Shown piece after piece: positions 1 through 10,050 of a stretch of 64,000 nt of DNA. The translations under genes and the position numbers were made by a program. Within the stretch, counting starts at the first letter, position 1, and every line of letters starts with the position of its first letter. This DNA is from Unio delphinus (Eukaryota > Mollusca > Bivalvia > Unionida > Unionidae), in assembly GCA_029339505.1 (NCBI GenBank), contig JAQISU010000096.1, positions 5,813,501 to 5,877,500 on the forward strand, in the 5' to 3' direction. Under the pieces are notes generated by a model that ran no database searches, had not been told where the DNA came from, and saw only the letters and a program-made list of their open reading frames with translations.

Positions 1-305
1 GGATGAACATCTCGCAAAGAGGTCTGTGAAATTTTTTCACTTAAAAAAACACCCAATCAGTAAGGATGAAAGCTGCTGAGTCTATAAAGAAAGACTACGT
101 TGAAGGTAACTGCGCTCCCCAAAGGAAGAAGCAAAAGACTGCTACATTTGTAAATGTAGAGGAAGCCACAAAATGGTTCAATGAAGCATTTGCAAAAAAA
201 CTTAGTGTGAAGAACTTCACTGCAACAAGTGTTTGGTTCAGTCGCTTTAATGTTCGTCATAACATCGGATACAAAAGTATTTGTGGAGAATACATGTACT
301 GTTGA
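1..305 (+). pseudogene. Decayed pogo/Tigger-type transposase fragment (CENP-B-like HTH)
   Basis: The frame opening at the ATG at 66 gives a 79-residue fragment with the order WFNEAF...SVWFSRFNVRHNI...KSICGE. This resembles the CENP-B/Tc5-type DNA-binding helix-turn-helix of pogo/Tigger transposases. It stops at 303, with no DDE catalytic domain in frame. The sequence after it (about 330-440) is similar to 36110-36230, inside another pogo-like copy with recognisable ends. It is therefore read as part of the same transposon family and not as a host gene. Domain assignment is by eye. Confidence 0.55.
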
Positions 306-1814
306 CAGTTTTTTTTTACTTTCCTGTGAATAGCCCCATCCCCTTGGTAGCCTCAATAAGATGGGAACAGTCTGACCAAAATCTAATCCAATTTAAGTAC
401 ATGTACATGAAGCATGTAAATAACAACTATCCAATCATGTGCTAATGCCGACATTGAATATTGTAATGTTTTTCGTATCAGGATGTGATCAGTGCAATAT
501 TTTAATTTGGATTTTACTACACAAAGGTAACCAAAATCTAATTTGTCAATATGCACGTGTATTTCACACTGATTCTGTCTTCATATACTCAAAATTTCCA
601 TTGTTTTCTTGTTTTCTCAAGTGTAAATCTACTTACTGACTACGGGTCACCCTTTGCTGATGAATTTTTTTTCTTTCAGCCCCCCCCTTCCCACACACTT
701 ATTTCGACATCCGCCTATGTCGACTATATTTTCTTGATTTGTACATTTTTTTCATAATAAAATGTATTTTTTAAAATTAACATTTACAAATTCTTTTTAA
801 ATCCAGGACATATTTTTAAAAATTAAATTGAGCATGATTCAGAATCTTTTCAACTATGCAAAAGCAAGGTGGATATAACTCTAATATGCTTTGGAAAATA
901 AATATTTAGCCCAGAGATCATACCCTGTCTTAAAGTGATACATGTAATGTCTTTTACAGATTTATTGGTTTTTATGTCAAGTAAAACACCAGTTCTTGCA
1001 TATCTGCATTTTTTAAATTTTAGCATGCTTTTTAAGATTAGTAAAGGCACAACAAAGTATTTTTAATTATATTTTATCCTTTTAATCTGCTGAATATGCA
1101 TTTTATCTCAACATGTACATTTTTAGAAAGAGCAACAATTTAACCATTTTTAAAACTGTTGGATTTTAGTTAAGTTTTCAATTAAGTGGGTTGGATTTGT
1201 AATCCAAAAAGGAAGATGCATACAGACACTTAATGATGTCATTCTCACGGCTTAAAAAAATGTGTTTAACTGCAAATTTATATTAACTTTTTGACCAAAA
1301 TTATGACACCATATAGCAAATTCATAACTTTTCAAACATAAGATATTCAGTTTTAAAAGAACTGATCACCAGCTTATGAGGTACACGTATAAACTTAGGA
1401 ACTGTTACTTTTGTGATATGTTAACTTTTAGATTTCAGTTTTTAGACAGCTTTTAGCGGAATATCTTAGGGTAAATATAAATATGCAATAATGAGACCAT
1501 GATAAATCCAAAGAAGTTAATATTGCACCTCGAAAATGTGTTTTTCAAAATACCTTGCACATATCGGTTTATTTAATAGTACCGGTAGTGACACTTTCGA
1601 ATTTGAGTTGCTCCACACCTGGATCATGAATTTCTTTTAGATGAGTTTGATTATTAATGTATGTTGCCTGATGAGATTTTGCCTGTATGAACAGATGATG
1701 GCCAGAAAAAGAAATTTTGTAGCTACTGTCAGGCTTTTATCAACCAGACACTTAGTACTGGTGGCATCCACTTCCCAAATCTGAAATTAGTTTTTCAGCA
1801 ACTACTTACCTTGT

Positions 1815-2069
1815 TAGGGGCCCTGAGTGGCTGAGTGGTCTAAAGTGCTCTCCATTAAGGATCACTGCCATCTCACCTCTGTCTGCATGGGTTCGAGTCT
1901 CAGATTCAGCCAATGTGGGTATGTGAGAAAGCTTGTCAGTAGCGTCTCCTGGGTCAGTGGTTATTTCTGGGGTTTTCCCAGGATCTTCCTCAACCATTAA
2001 TACTGGCCGACATGTATAGCCTATCTTGTGCTGAAAAATGGCATTAAACCCACTACAACAACAACAACA
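1815..2069 (+). repeat. tRNA-derived SINE with 11-bp target duplication
   Basis: The 5' part looks like a tRNA: an A-box-like GTGGCTGAGTGGTC near 1830 and a B-box-like GGGTTCGAGTC near 1890. The element ends in an (ACA)n tail at 2055-2069. ACTTACCTTGT occurs directly before it (1804-1814) and directly after it (2070-2080), as expected of L1-type target-primed insertion. It is a retroposon and not a functional tRNA gene, because the tRNA part runs into an unrelated body. Confidence 0.8.
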
Positions 2070-3008
2070 ACTTACCTTGTCTCAACGCAGAATGTGATAG
2101 ATCTTTTTCTATAATGAAAAAAATACAGATTGTAGGAAAATCCCTGAATGCAGAAACACTAACATAATTTCTACAATGTAAAATAAACATTGACATCTGC
2201 TGCTTGCACTTTAAAACTCCTGATTACATTTTGAAAAGTTTAAAGGGTGCATGTGTTGCATATAATAACATGTCTGTTACAACACACTCAAAATCAAAAG
2301 AATAAAATAAAATAAAGTTTCAGTGATGTAAATAATTATGTAAATGTTTGTAAAATTAGTAAGTGTTTGGCATTTGTAGTTTTGAAACTGTTGATCTTAT
2401 ATTATGTATGAATACTTTTTTCATGTAAGTTTTTTTGTCTTTGTAAGGTTTTATTGGTCTGGTGTACAGGTTTTCATCTCAAGGGGTTTACAGATATGCA
2501 TAATGTGCTTGCAGATTAGGGTCTGTTTTCTTTGTCTTGATGATTACTCCTAAAAACTATAAAGACTCTGATCGTCTGGCACATTATACATCTGCAGATC
2601 TTGGTCTGTAAAATTTTCAGCTGGATTCAACATGTTCTCAAATAAGTTGAGTGAAAGCTGTAATGATATAACCGTACATGCCAAACATTATATTTTTAGT
2701 GTAATCATTATGTTTTTTTCCACTTGATTGTGTCGTCTGCTTGCCTTTTATTTGGATTATGCTTAATTGATATGTTAAAATATAGACTAAAAATAAATCA
2801 AGAAAAAGTTGAATGTTCATTTTTATTATCATCTCTTTGACCTCGCTAATCATATAAATTTGAGAATGTTATAAAAAAGAAGACTCCTGCATAAAATGGG
2901 CATATGAGTATATCCTAGACTTGCATGTGGTTTCCATATTTTCTATTAGTAACAAACTGTATTTGAAACAATTATAAGAAAACAGACTGGTTTCTTGAAT
3001 TTGGACAG

Positions 3009-3406
3009 CTGCCTCAACCTTAACTTTGTCATTAGAAACAAAAGAAAAAGTTCAAATGAGCAGTGACAATTCTATTCCAGGTTTACAGGTGACTAATAAC
3101 TTTGTCGGCTGCCTGAAGAATGTATATATCAATGATATGTCAGTATTGTATGCCCTGTCGGATAAAGATAGAAGAGCCCAGTACCATGGGGGAAGGGCAG
3201 GTACCCCTCACTACACCTGTGAGGAGGTGATCAACATTCCTATATCTTTCCCAGAAGTGAATGTAATGCTCCTACTTAATGTAGAAACACAATACACAGT
3301 TGATGTTGAGTTTGACTTTCGTACAGTTCGTGATGATGCCATCCTGTTCTATGCTGAACTGTTAGACAGAGACATTAGAAATGGATATGACTATGGATAT
3401 GTAGAG
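3009..3406 (+). CDS. Host exon 1 (visible): end of laminin G 1, start of laminin G 2
   Basis: The exon contains NNFVGCLKNVYIND, the closing motif of a laminin G domain, then a cysteine and the opening strands of the next domain (VDVEFDFRT). The donor GAG|GTAAGT leaves phase 0. The acceptor is uncertain: AG at 3007-3008 and AG at 3079-3080 give the same phase and differ by 24 residues. Confidence 0.8.
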
Positions 3407-3498
3407 GTAAGTTTATAGATGAAAGCGTTATGCTAAACTCTGAATGAGATATATAATAAGTTTACAATGTAATTACAGTATATAGCAGGATAATTGGA

Positions 3499-3711
3499 TA
3501 CTGTATGTACTCACTTATAAGTCTTGTCAGACTGCAAACAGCAAAGATCCTGATATGCTGTAGCATAATGAACCTGCAGATCAGAGTATATGCTGTTTGT
3601 TCTACTGATTACTAACACACTGTATAGATGTAGATCTGCTTGTACAGTATGTGACAGCAGATCTGGGTCTCTGCGGTTTGCAGTTTAACTCATAAGTGAG
3701 TGTATACAGTA
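3499..3711. repeat. MITE with imperfect terminal inverted repeats
   Basis: The left end TACTGTATGTACTCACTTAT is the imperfect reverse complement of the right end ATAAGTGAGTGTATACAGTA, with further subterminal pairing (ACTGCAAAC against GTTTGCAGT). The internal phrase CAGATCTGGGTCT recurs in diverged form near 37.75 kb and 62.8 kb, which shows a dispersed family. Confidence 0.7.
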
Positions 3712-4115
3712 AATATTGCCCTTGTTAGAACATGCAGGTAACATAAATGTATGACCAAAGGGATTCTTAGTACATGTGAGAAAAGGGATTTTAGGGTGTG
3801 AAATAGTAAAATATATAGCAGTACCAATTTCAGGTTTTTAAGTAATAATATGTGTGTGTGTGTGTGTGAGGGGGGTGGGTGAATACAGGAATTTCAGAGA
3901 CAGATGTAAGGGAAGGTAACTAGGTCAGCATAATAGAAACCAATGGAATTTGGATGTGAGAACACATCGATAGTAAGTAAAGTTATTGGGATCAGGAAGG
4001 CTTTGACAAATCTGTGTAAACAGATCAGGCTCATGACATATCTGAATAAATGGGTATATTCCTGCTGTTTCAGCAAAATTTAGTTATGGTATGATCTGGG
4101 GCAAGGTAGCCATAA

Positions 4116-4241
4116 GTGTCATTGATCTTGTAATGGTTATCCAATCATATTCTGTTAGTGTTATTGATCTTGTAATGGTTAGCCAATCATGTTCTGTTAG
4201 TGTCATTGATCTTGTAATGGTTAGCCAATCATATTCTGTTA
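4116..4241 (+). repeat. Three-copy 42-bp tandem repeat
   Basis: Three near-identical copies of a unit containing ATTGATCTTGTAATGGTTA followed by CCAATCATATTCTGTTAGT. The open frame across it simply reflects the period being a multiple of three. Confidence 0.85.
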
Positions 4242-4726
4242 GTGGGGAAAGGGTGTGGGATTACATAAAGAAAAGCAAAAACAGCAGAGACAGGATGTAG
4301 TTGGAAATAAGAATTAGATAGAGGTTTACAAGATGGGGAGTTAAGAGAAGGAATACATAATAGACATAATGAAGTGATAGATAGATATTCTGAGTGGACA
4401 AATATAGTGAGAAACAAGGTAGATAAACATTGGTGTAGAATTTGGAAAGGTGGACTGAACTTTACTGTGCATATTGGATATAAACAGTAGATTACAATAT
4501 GACTTAGTGTTTTAATTAGTATACCACTGGTCCTCGTCTCACCCCAAAATCTACAGAAAGATCCAACTAGGTCAGACACACTGCATGTAACCCTAACAGG
4601 TCAGAAATGTAATCAAATCATGTACAGATTAAGAGTAGCCCAGACAAAATTTCTGCAGTAGAAAAATAGCAGATCATATGTTCATAATTTTAACATTTAA
4701 ATGTATGTTTATTTGATGACCTGTTA

Positions 4727-4733
4727 TCCATTA
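4727..4733. repeat. Left target-site duplication TCCATTA
   Basis: TCCATTA directly precedes the left terminus of the viral element and is repeated directly after the right terminus at 21553-21559. Polintons usually make 6-bp duplications. The seventh matching base may be chance or may belong to the terminus. Confidence 0.75.
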
Positions 4734-4979
4734 GCAGCAGGAAGGCTGAGCTTCACTTTTTCCTCAAAAATGCAAAAAAATCGACAACGTTAAATCTCCA
4801 TTCCCAAATCTGAGACTTAAAAAAAAATCGCTAACTCGTATTTTGCCAATCTGCGACTTAACATTTTAAGCAAAAAATCGTTAATGTGTATTTTGCCGAT
4901 CTACGACTTAATGATTTTTGCTGTGTATGGTTTACCATGTGAGGTGATTTTGCAGGGTAAATGTTTTTAATATTATCAA
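4734..4979 (+). repeat. Left terminal inverted repeat (246 bp)
   Basis: Matches the reverse complement of 21308-21552. I count three substitutions (one in the GTTAA[A/G]TCTCC segment, two where CGCG on the right is TGCA on the left) and one base of difference in an A run (A9 against A8). It begins GCAGCAGGAAGG. The ATPase stop codon lies five bases inside its inner edge. Confidence 0.93.
4774..4912 (+). repeat. Three degenerate iterons within the left TIR
   Basis: Three units start with an A run and ATCG and end with ATCT(G/A)(A/C)GACTTAA, at about 4774-4820, 4821-4863 and 4872-4912. Units two and three share GTATTTTGCC in the middle. The set is mirrored in the right TIR at about 21375-21512. 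Such spaced direct copies are typical of binding sites for a replication initiator or recombinase. That role is inferred. Confidence 0.7.
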
Positions 4980-4983
4980 TGAT

Positions 4984-5643
4984 TTAACTATATATGCGAT
5001 CAAGTCCAATTCGATATCGTGTAAGTGGATCATGTAACGCAATAGTTACAAATCCGTGAGGGGTTTTCTGAGCATTACTAAAAAAAATTTTAAATTTATT
5101 AAAATCAAAATCTGCGCACCAAGTTTGCCAGATATTTCTTAGTGTATGTGTGTCAACACCATTAAAAACACATAGTAGATTACAATTATCTCGAATCACT
5201 TTAGGAATCTGAGTATATCTCTGAGTAACATAAATCACATCTGCGTTTTTATGTCTGCCATGTGAGAAAATTCTTGCAGGATTTTTTTGTTTATCAAGCA
5301 TAACATCATCATATACAACGAGATTATTAAATCTTCCATCAAGATCATCAACAGATGGAGCTTCATCAATATCTGTTATTATATCAATTACATCTTCTCA
5401 GGTGGTTTCTTTAGCACACTCATTATATTCGCGTAGCACAGAATAACATCGTTGATCATCTACGCTTGGTGTGACTAAATATAATTTATCCCAGTTTAGA
5501 TATTTCACTATCATCGTGAGTAACAATTGAGTTTTACCACTTCCGGATGGTCCGATAATTATCATCCTGATAGAATTTGGTAGCATCGCATTATGTTTAG
5601 CCGCTTGTTTCTTCTTTGTAGCGCTAAAATCTATTACTTCCAT
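4984..5643 (-). pseudogene. A32-like genome-packaging ATPase, interrupted by one in-frame TGA
   Basis: The frame runs from ATG at 5643 to TAA at 4984-4986, with a single TGA at 5398-5400 as codon 82. The first part has Walker A GPSGSGKT at residues 31-38. Beyond the stop, the same frame holds a hydrophobic strand ending in two acidic residues (Walker B-like, about 5305-5325) and then a sensor-like TQRYTQIPKVIRDN. Size and motifs fit the FtsK/HerA-type packaging ATPases of Polintons and adintoviruses, which pump DNA into the capsid. The stop could be a CGA-to-TGA change. Alternatives are a base-calling error or a split product. It is the outermost gene at the left end. Confidence 0.85.
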
Positions 5644-5675
5644 TTGTTGGTATGTGTATATTTACATATAAAATT

Positions 5676-6175
5676 ATGGATTTATATTGTGTGAAATGTA
5701 AGAAGCGTAAACCAACAAATAATGAAACAACAGTTACAACTAAAAATAATCGACTAGCACTTTCAGGTAATTGTGAAATTTGTGGCATAAAAAATTTTAG
5801 ATTCATAAAAAAAAAACAGCCAGAGATATAGCTGGTAAATTATCAAAACTTCCAGGAGCGCCTTGGGCTAAATATCCAGGAGAAAAACATCTTCCAGGAT
5901 ATAATTACTGCGGACCTGGAACTCGATTAGATATCAGACTAGATGAAAATAATCAACCAAATCCAGGAGAAAATCCAATTAATGCTATCGATGAAGCTTG
6001 TAGAATACATGATATCGCATATCGCAGTGATGATCTTCAACAGCGTCATCTCGCAGATGTAAAATTAATTCACGCGTTAAATGCAATTCCTGATAAAAAA
6101 GTAAAAGAAAAAATAGCTTCTTGGATAATAAAAACAGCTATGAAAGGTAAAATATTATTCGGAAATGGAATTTAA
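5676..6175 (+). pseudogene. DUF5679-like zinc ribbon fused to parvovirus-type phospholipase A2, frameshifted
   Basis: From the ATG at 5676 the first 43 codons carry two CxxC pairs (CVKC, CEIC) and the GNCEICG layout of the DUF5679 zinc ribbon. After a run of ten A at 5807-5816 that frame closes. The frame one base back continues to TAA at 6173-6175 and holds the PLA2 signatures: Ca-binding YCGPGT near 5901 and catalytic HDIAY near 6009. In parvoviruses this fold sits in the VP1 unique region and breaches endosomes. Here it would be a virion-associated membrane-breaching enzyme (inferred). One missing A explains the break. The 3' end overlaps the convergent polymerase gene by three bases. An in-frame ATG at 5652 is a less likely start. 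Confidence 0.8.
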
Positions 6176-9100
6176 CTTTTTTGTATATTACATTCTAAAC
6201 AAGTTAATCTCACATTATCAGTGATATGTCCTATGCTATTATCGATTCTGTCCATGGTAAATTGATAACGATCTCCGGGGTGAAATCTCCAGCGCATTAA
6301 ACAGTTGCAAGCAGCGCAGTGATTATCTTGTTGTTCTTTCAATGATAAAATTAATTTCGAGTTAATATTAAAATTTCTATTTTTTTTCTTATCTTGTTGT
6401 CGATATCCTGATAATTTTTTCTCAACTATGTAAATATCAACATCAGAAATATTTGTATTATCTTCGATGATAACTCTTCGCAGTTGATTTATTCGTCTAG
6501 CTCTAGATACCGCTAAATAAACTAAATTTGACCATTCAATACGATTATCTACGATCCAAATAGTTGTATCTGTGATTGTTAATCCTTGTGATGAATGTAT
6601 CGTAGCCGCGTATCCTAACATCCAAGGTGAATTTTCAGCACACAGCGCATCTTCAACAACATTGATATCAACTAATACAATTTCATTTAATACTAATTTT
6701 TCTTTACCACCACCAGGAATATCAACATCGATATCTTGTTTTCGTGTATCAGATGGTCTATAACACAGAGGAACTTTTATCTCAGGAAATTTTTCTTGAT
6801 GTATTTCAAATAATCTTCTTTGAATATCATCTCGAGTTATTTTTCTACTAGCAAATACTATGTCATTGGGTGTCCAAGATTCCCAAAATTGTTCTTCAGG
6901 GGTTTCCGCGATAACCTCTCTGAAAATTTCACATTGTTCATCATCAGATTTCCGTCTGATTCTAAATTTTAAATCTTTTATTTGCTCATCTAGCGATCTA
7001 AAATCATCTGTAACTTCCTCGTAATAATCAACATTATTTTTCAACCACTCATGCGGAGATTCCCCACAAAACGGTGGTGGTTGACCATCATCACCGCACA
7101 TTATCACTTTTGTATTCTTCGTTAATAACCAACTTAGAAACGTTTGTAACATTTTCAATGATACTGTACATATCTCGTCGTGAAGAATAATCGACGGAAT
7201 AAATTTATTACCCATTCGTGAAGGATCCCATTTATCACCTTTCCACCTAAAGAAGCTGTTATAAGTACTAGCTGGAATTCCACGTGTTTTTATATCTTTC
7301 TTTAGTTTATGAGTTGGTGTTAGCGCCTTTATGTTAGAATCTTTATAACATCTAATAACTCTTTCTGTTTTTCCAGAACCTCCGCAACCATTTAAGTAAA
7401 CTGTCTTATATCTTGTTATAGGATCTAACACCGATGGCGCATTAGAAAACTCCAAGTGAATATTTTCTGGATTTTTTCTATGATAACTATCAAGTATCTC
7501 AACGTTAGCATGTGGATTATAATCATGTAATTTTTCTTTTTTAATTCTCCACGAGCCCCAACCTTCTCCGAGAAAAGGTTCAACCTCAGAAATATGTTTC
7601 TCATGGAAATACATAGAATCAGTTGCAACTCTTACAGCAATATTAGGAAATTTATTTATCATAGAAAATAAATTAATACTTGTGTATGCTAACATAGAAG
7701 CTCTTAAGTGTACCCATTGAGCATTTTCTCCATCGATGTAAGTTATAACAGTTCCATATTCTTTTCCATTTGATAGAAATGCTTTTCTACTCGTTATAAA
7801 TCTATTATTATCAGTTAGATGTTTAATAATAATTTTATATTCAACTGGATCAATTATCAATCTAGAAGAATATCGAGTATTGGAAAATCTTCCTCCTTGA
7901 GTAAATTTTCCTATTATTTTTCTTCCGTAATCTTTTGCAGATTTCTGTCTACCACAATATAATTTTTTAGCGATTTCAAGTATTTTTTCTTCATCATAAT
8001 TTGGAAAATTCTTTCTTACATTTTCGATTTCATTATCTAAATCTGGAACAGGCATCCAAACATCTTTTTGTGATTTATAACTTATTATAGCTTCACCGAG
8101 CGTCAACGACGTTAACATACCGCTATCTAACATATATCGTAGTAGCACAATCGGCATCCACGATTTCTCAGACATATGTCTGCCAATCCAACAATAACTA
8201 CAATCGTGTAACCCAGATTTAAGTTCAAATGCCAATACTTTCGCGAATCCAGTTAAATCAAAATCAGGTAAATCTCCGTTAATCGCAACTCTTGTCATCT
8301 CATGTGTTGGGTGTCCAAATCGTTTAAAATACTCACCACACACTCCCATGCCAAGAAAACCTCCAGGATAACTAGCATTCATATCAGCTGAGACTAAATT
8401 CCTATTATCATATTTTGTATTCCATAATCCTCCGTGTCCATATTCAATGCAACTTAATTTTACATCATCAAGAAATCCTTTTGGGTTTTTTTTCCAAGAA
8501 TTCTTTTCACGAGCGTAGTGAGCAATAACAGATGAAACCGTAAATGAATTACATAATATTTGCTCTTCAAAATCACTCACAAAATCCTTTGCAATATTTT
8601 TCATACGATTATCTAATTGTTCTTCGCGATATAATTCTCCGCTGGGTTTTACAAATTGATCATACCCCATTTCAGGATCTTCATCACTCTTAAATAACCA
8701 CACTGATGTTGGATCATCTCCGTTTATCTCCGCAATTGCATCAAATAATTTCCTTTCATAAAATACATCACTGGTGAATTTTTCAGGTATATATTTTACA
8801 ACCTTTGACGGTGGAAACTCAGTTATCGCTGAATTCCAAGCGTGCCCGTTATGATCAATAATTTTAATTGGAGGTAATTTATTTTTTTTATATTTACACT
8901 GATGTAATATTTCTCCTGTTATAGTTTCCACGACAATCGGATATTTTAAAGATTTTTGTAACTCAGTAACATCACTAATCGAAGCTCCACCTTGTTCCTT
9001 CATCCGTTTCCCCCATAATGTTATTTTTTCACATCGTTGTTCAGTTAATCCATTTCCACGTGAAGAATTTTTAAAATGTTCCATCACACGCTCGGCAACA

Positions 9101-9609
9101 CAATTTATCAGCGATGATTCCTGTGATGTTTTCATTGGATACATTTTATCGTAGTCAACATCTACGTAAATTCTATATAATCCATATATCACAACAGTCA
9201 CAGGATAATCTCTGACGTAATAGTGGCTATCAATTCCAACTAACGCACCTGGATTAACATTATAATTAAAAATCACATTTTTATTATCTTTCATTACAGG
9301 GTTATAATTATCTCGGATAATCCAACCATGTATCTCACCACTTTCATCCCACTTGATCCATTTTATTCTGCAATAATAATCGTTGTTATCCAACAGCGAT
9401 AATATATTCATCGCACGCGTTTCATCCATCATCGCGCCGATAAGTTTTTTTTTATTATTACTTATTCTGTAAGTGGTAAACACATGTGCAGCTCCATCAC
9501 GATGAAATTCTTTCTTTGCGTGTTTAATTATTTTTATAAGTGCTTTATCCTTGATTTTCCTTATTGATAATCCAGAATTTCCATCAAGAGAAAAATAAAT
9601 TTTGCTCAT
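6172..9609 (-). CDS. PolB-like palm / SF1 helicase / HNH fusion protein (1145 aa)
   Basis: One unbroken frame from ATG at 9609 to TAA at 6172. Residues 1-400 resemble no domain I can name. Residues 405-415 (SADMNASYP) look like PolB motif A, 552-574 like a degenerate motif B, and 659-668 (VRVATDSMYF) like motif C with only one of the two usual aspartates. Residues 737-1040 form an SF1 helicase: Walker A GCGGSGKT (741-748), HDE (810-812), GDDGQPPP (839-846), ATIHSSQG (1002-1009) and AVSRAR (1033-1038). Residues 1098-1141 have CAAC, MDRIDN and CLEC, an HNH-like zinc fold with Arg in place of the usual His. It probably unwinds and copies, or primes, the linear genome. If motif C is really altered, the polymerase part may be inactive. 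Transpovirons and some Polinton relatives are reported to have PolB-SF1 fusions (from memory). Confidence 0.85.
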   Translation of the reverse strand: MSKIYFSLDGNSGLSIRKIKDKALIKIIKHAKKEFHRDGAAHVFTTYRISNNKKKLIGAMMDETRAMNILSLLDNNDYYCRIKWIKWDESGEIHGWIIRDNYNPVMKDNKNVIFNYNVNPGALVGIDSHYYVRDYPVTVVIYGLYRIYVDVDYDKMYPMKTSQESSLINCVAERVMEHFKNSSRGNGLTEQRCEKITLWGKRMKEQGGASISDVTELQKSLKYPIVVETITGEILHQCKYKKNKLPPIKIIDHNGHAWNSAITEFPPSKVVKYIPEKFTSDVFYERKLFDAIAEINGDDPTSVWLFKSDEDPEMGYDQFVKPSGELYREEQLDNRMKNIAKDFVSDFEEQILCNSFTVSSVIAHYAREKNSWKKNPKGFLDDVKLSCIEYGHGGLWNTKYDNRNLVSADMNASYPGGFLGMGVCGEYFKRFGHPTHEMTRVAINGDLPDFDLTGFAKVLAFELKSGLHDCSYCWIGRHMSEKSWMPIVLLRYMLDSGMLTSLTLGEAIISYKSQKDVWMPVPDLDNEIENVRKNFPNYDEEKILEIAKKLYCGRQKSAKDYGRKIIGKFTQGGRFSNTRYSSRLIIDPVEYKIIIKHLTDNNRFITSRKAFLSNGKEYGTVITYIDGENAQWVHLRASMLAYTSINLFSMINKFPNIAVRVATDSMYFHEKHISEVEPFLGEGWGSWRIKKEKLHDYNPHANVEILDSYHRKNPENIHLEFSNAPSVLDPITRYKTVYLNGCGGSGKTERVIRCYKDSNIKALTPTHKLKKDIKTRGIPASTYNSFFRWKGDKWDPSRMGNKFIPSIILHDEICTVSLKMLQTFLSWLLTKNTKVIMCGDDGQPPPFCGESPHEWLKNNVDYYEEVTDDFRSLDEQIKDLKFRIRRKSDDEQCEIFREVIAETPEEQFWESWTPNDIVFASRKITRDDIQRRLFEIHQEKFPEIKVPLCYRPSDTRKQDIDVDIPGGGKEKLVLNEIVLVDINVVEDALCAENSPWMLGYAATIHSSQGLTITDTTIWIVDNRIEWSNLVYLAVSRARRINQLRRVIIEDNTNISDVDIYIVEKKLSGYRQQDKKKNRNFNINSKLILSLKEQQDNHCAACNCLMRWRFHPGDRYQFTMDRIDNSIGHITDNVRLTCLECNIQKS

Positions 9610-9668
9610 TATATTAAAGCAAATATCTAATTAAAAAATAAAAATAAAACAATTGTTTAAATTTTAAT

Positions 9669-9725
<57 letters not shown>

Positions 9726-9727
9726 AC
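9610..9727. promoter_or_regulatory. Divergent intergenic region with long (AT)n tract
   Basis: This 118-bp gap separates the minus-strand polymerase-helicase from the plus-strand zinc-knuckle gene, so it must hold start signals for both directions. It contains an (AT)n tract from 9672 into the 9720s, an AATTAAAT stretch and the palindrome ACAATTGT near 9650. The tract can form a cruciform and supplies TATA-like sequence both ways. A replication-origin role is possible but unsupported. Confidence 0.5.
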
Positions 9728-10025
9728 ATGAATCACTGTAAGTGGTTGTTAATCGGTTCGACAAATACGTGTAATAAATTATCGAAAAAAAGAATATTGC
9801 GGACAACATCAAGTAAGTATTCGACGTGGCAGTACAGGGCCAAAACCTTGTATTGTGTGCGGTGTTGGAGTACGAGGAAAATCTCAGTTATGTTTAACAT
9901 GTGGCGGTAAGCGGTATAGAGAATTAAAAAGATATTACGATGTCTACACACATGTAAATCATCGTGCTCCAGTTATACAAACTCCAGAAGATTACATAAA
10001 CAGACCAATGGGAAATAACATTTAA
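9728..10025 (+). pseudogene. Small zinc-knuckle protein, frameshifted
   Basis: The ATG at 9728 opens a frame with two early cysteines. After seven A at 9785-9791 the sense moves to the next frame, which gives YCGQH, CIVCG and CLTCGG and ends in TAA at 10023-10025. Read across the shift, it has three Cys/His clusters, like the short CxxC/YCGxH proteins common in large and mid-sized eukaryotic DNA viruses, whose roles are mostly unknown. One extra A accounts for the break. It lies 25 bp before the HNH gene on the same strand. Confidence 0.65.
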
Positions 10026-10036
10026 ACAAAGAAATT

Positions 10037-10049
10037 CTATATAAAATAA
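10037..10049 (+). promoter_or_regulatory. TATA-like sequence before the HNH gene
   Basis: CTATATAAAATAA lies directly before the ATG at 10051. It fits a TATA-like element, but at this distance from the start codon the leader would be almost nil, so the function is uncertain. Confidence 0.3.
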
Positions 10050-10050
10050 A

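Larger units (their letters stand above)
1..3008. other. Upstream intron or flank of the host gene
   Basis: No host exon could be supported here. The stretch holds a decayed pogo/Tigger-type transposase fragment at its left end, a tRNA-derived SINE near 1.8-2.07 kb and a possible diverged MITE copy around 2.50-2.61 kb. The remainder is AT-rich sequence without splice-flanked open frames that resemble the gene downstream. Most likely it is intron sequence, since the first visible exon begins in the middle of a laminin G domain. Confidence 0.6.

Noticed and set aside
1806..1997. 63-aa minus-strand frame
   Set aside because: It is the antisense of the SINE at 1815-2069.
5624..5806. 60-aa minus-strand frame before the ATPase
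   Set aside because: It lies opposite the zinc-ribbon coding sequence, which has clear CxxC motifs on +.
6572..6763. Plus-strand frame within the polymerase-helicase gene
   Set aside because: Shadow of the long minus-strand gene; no motif of its own.
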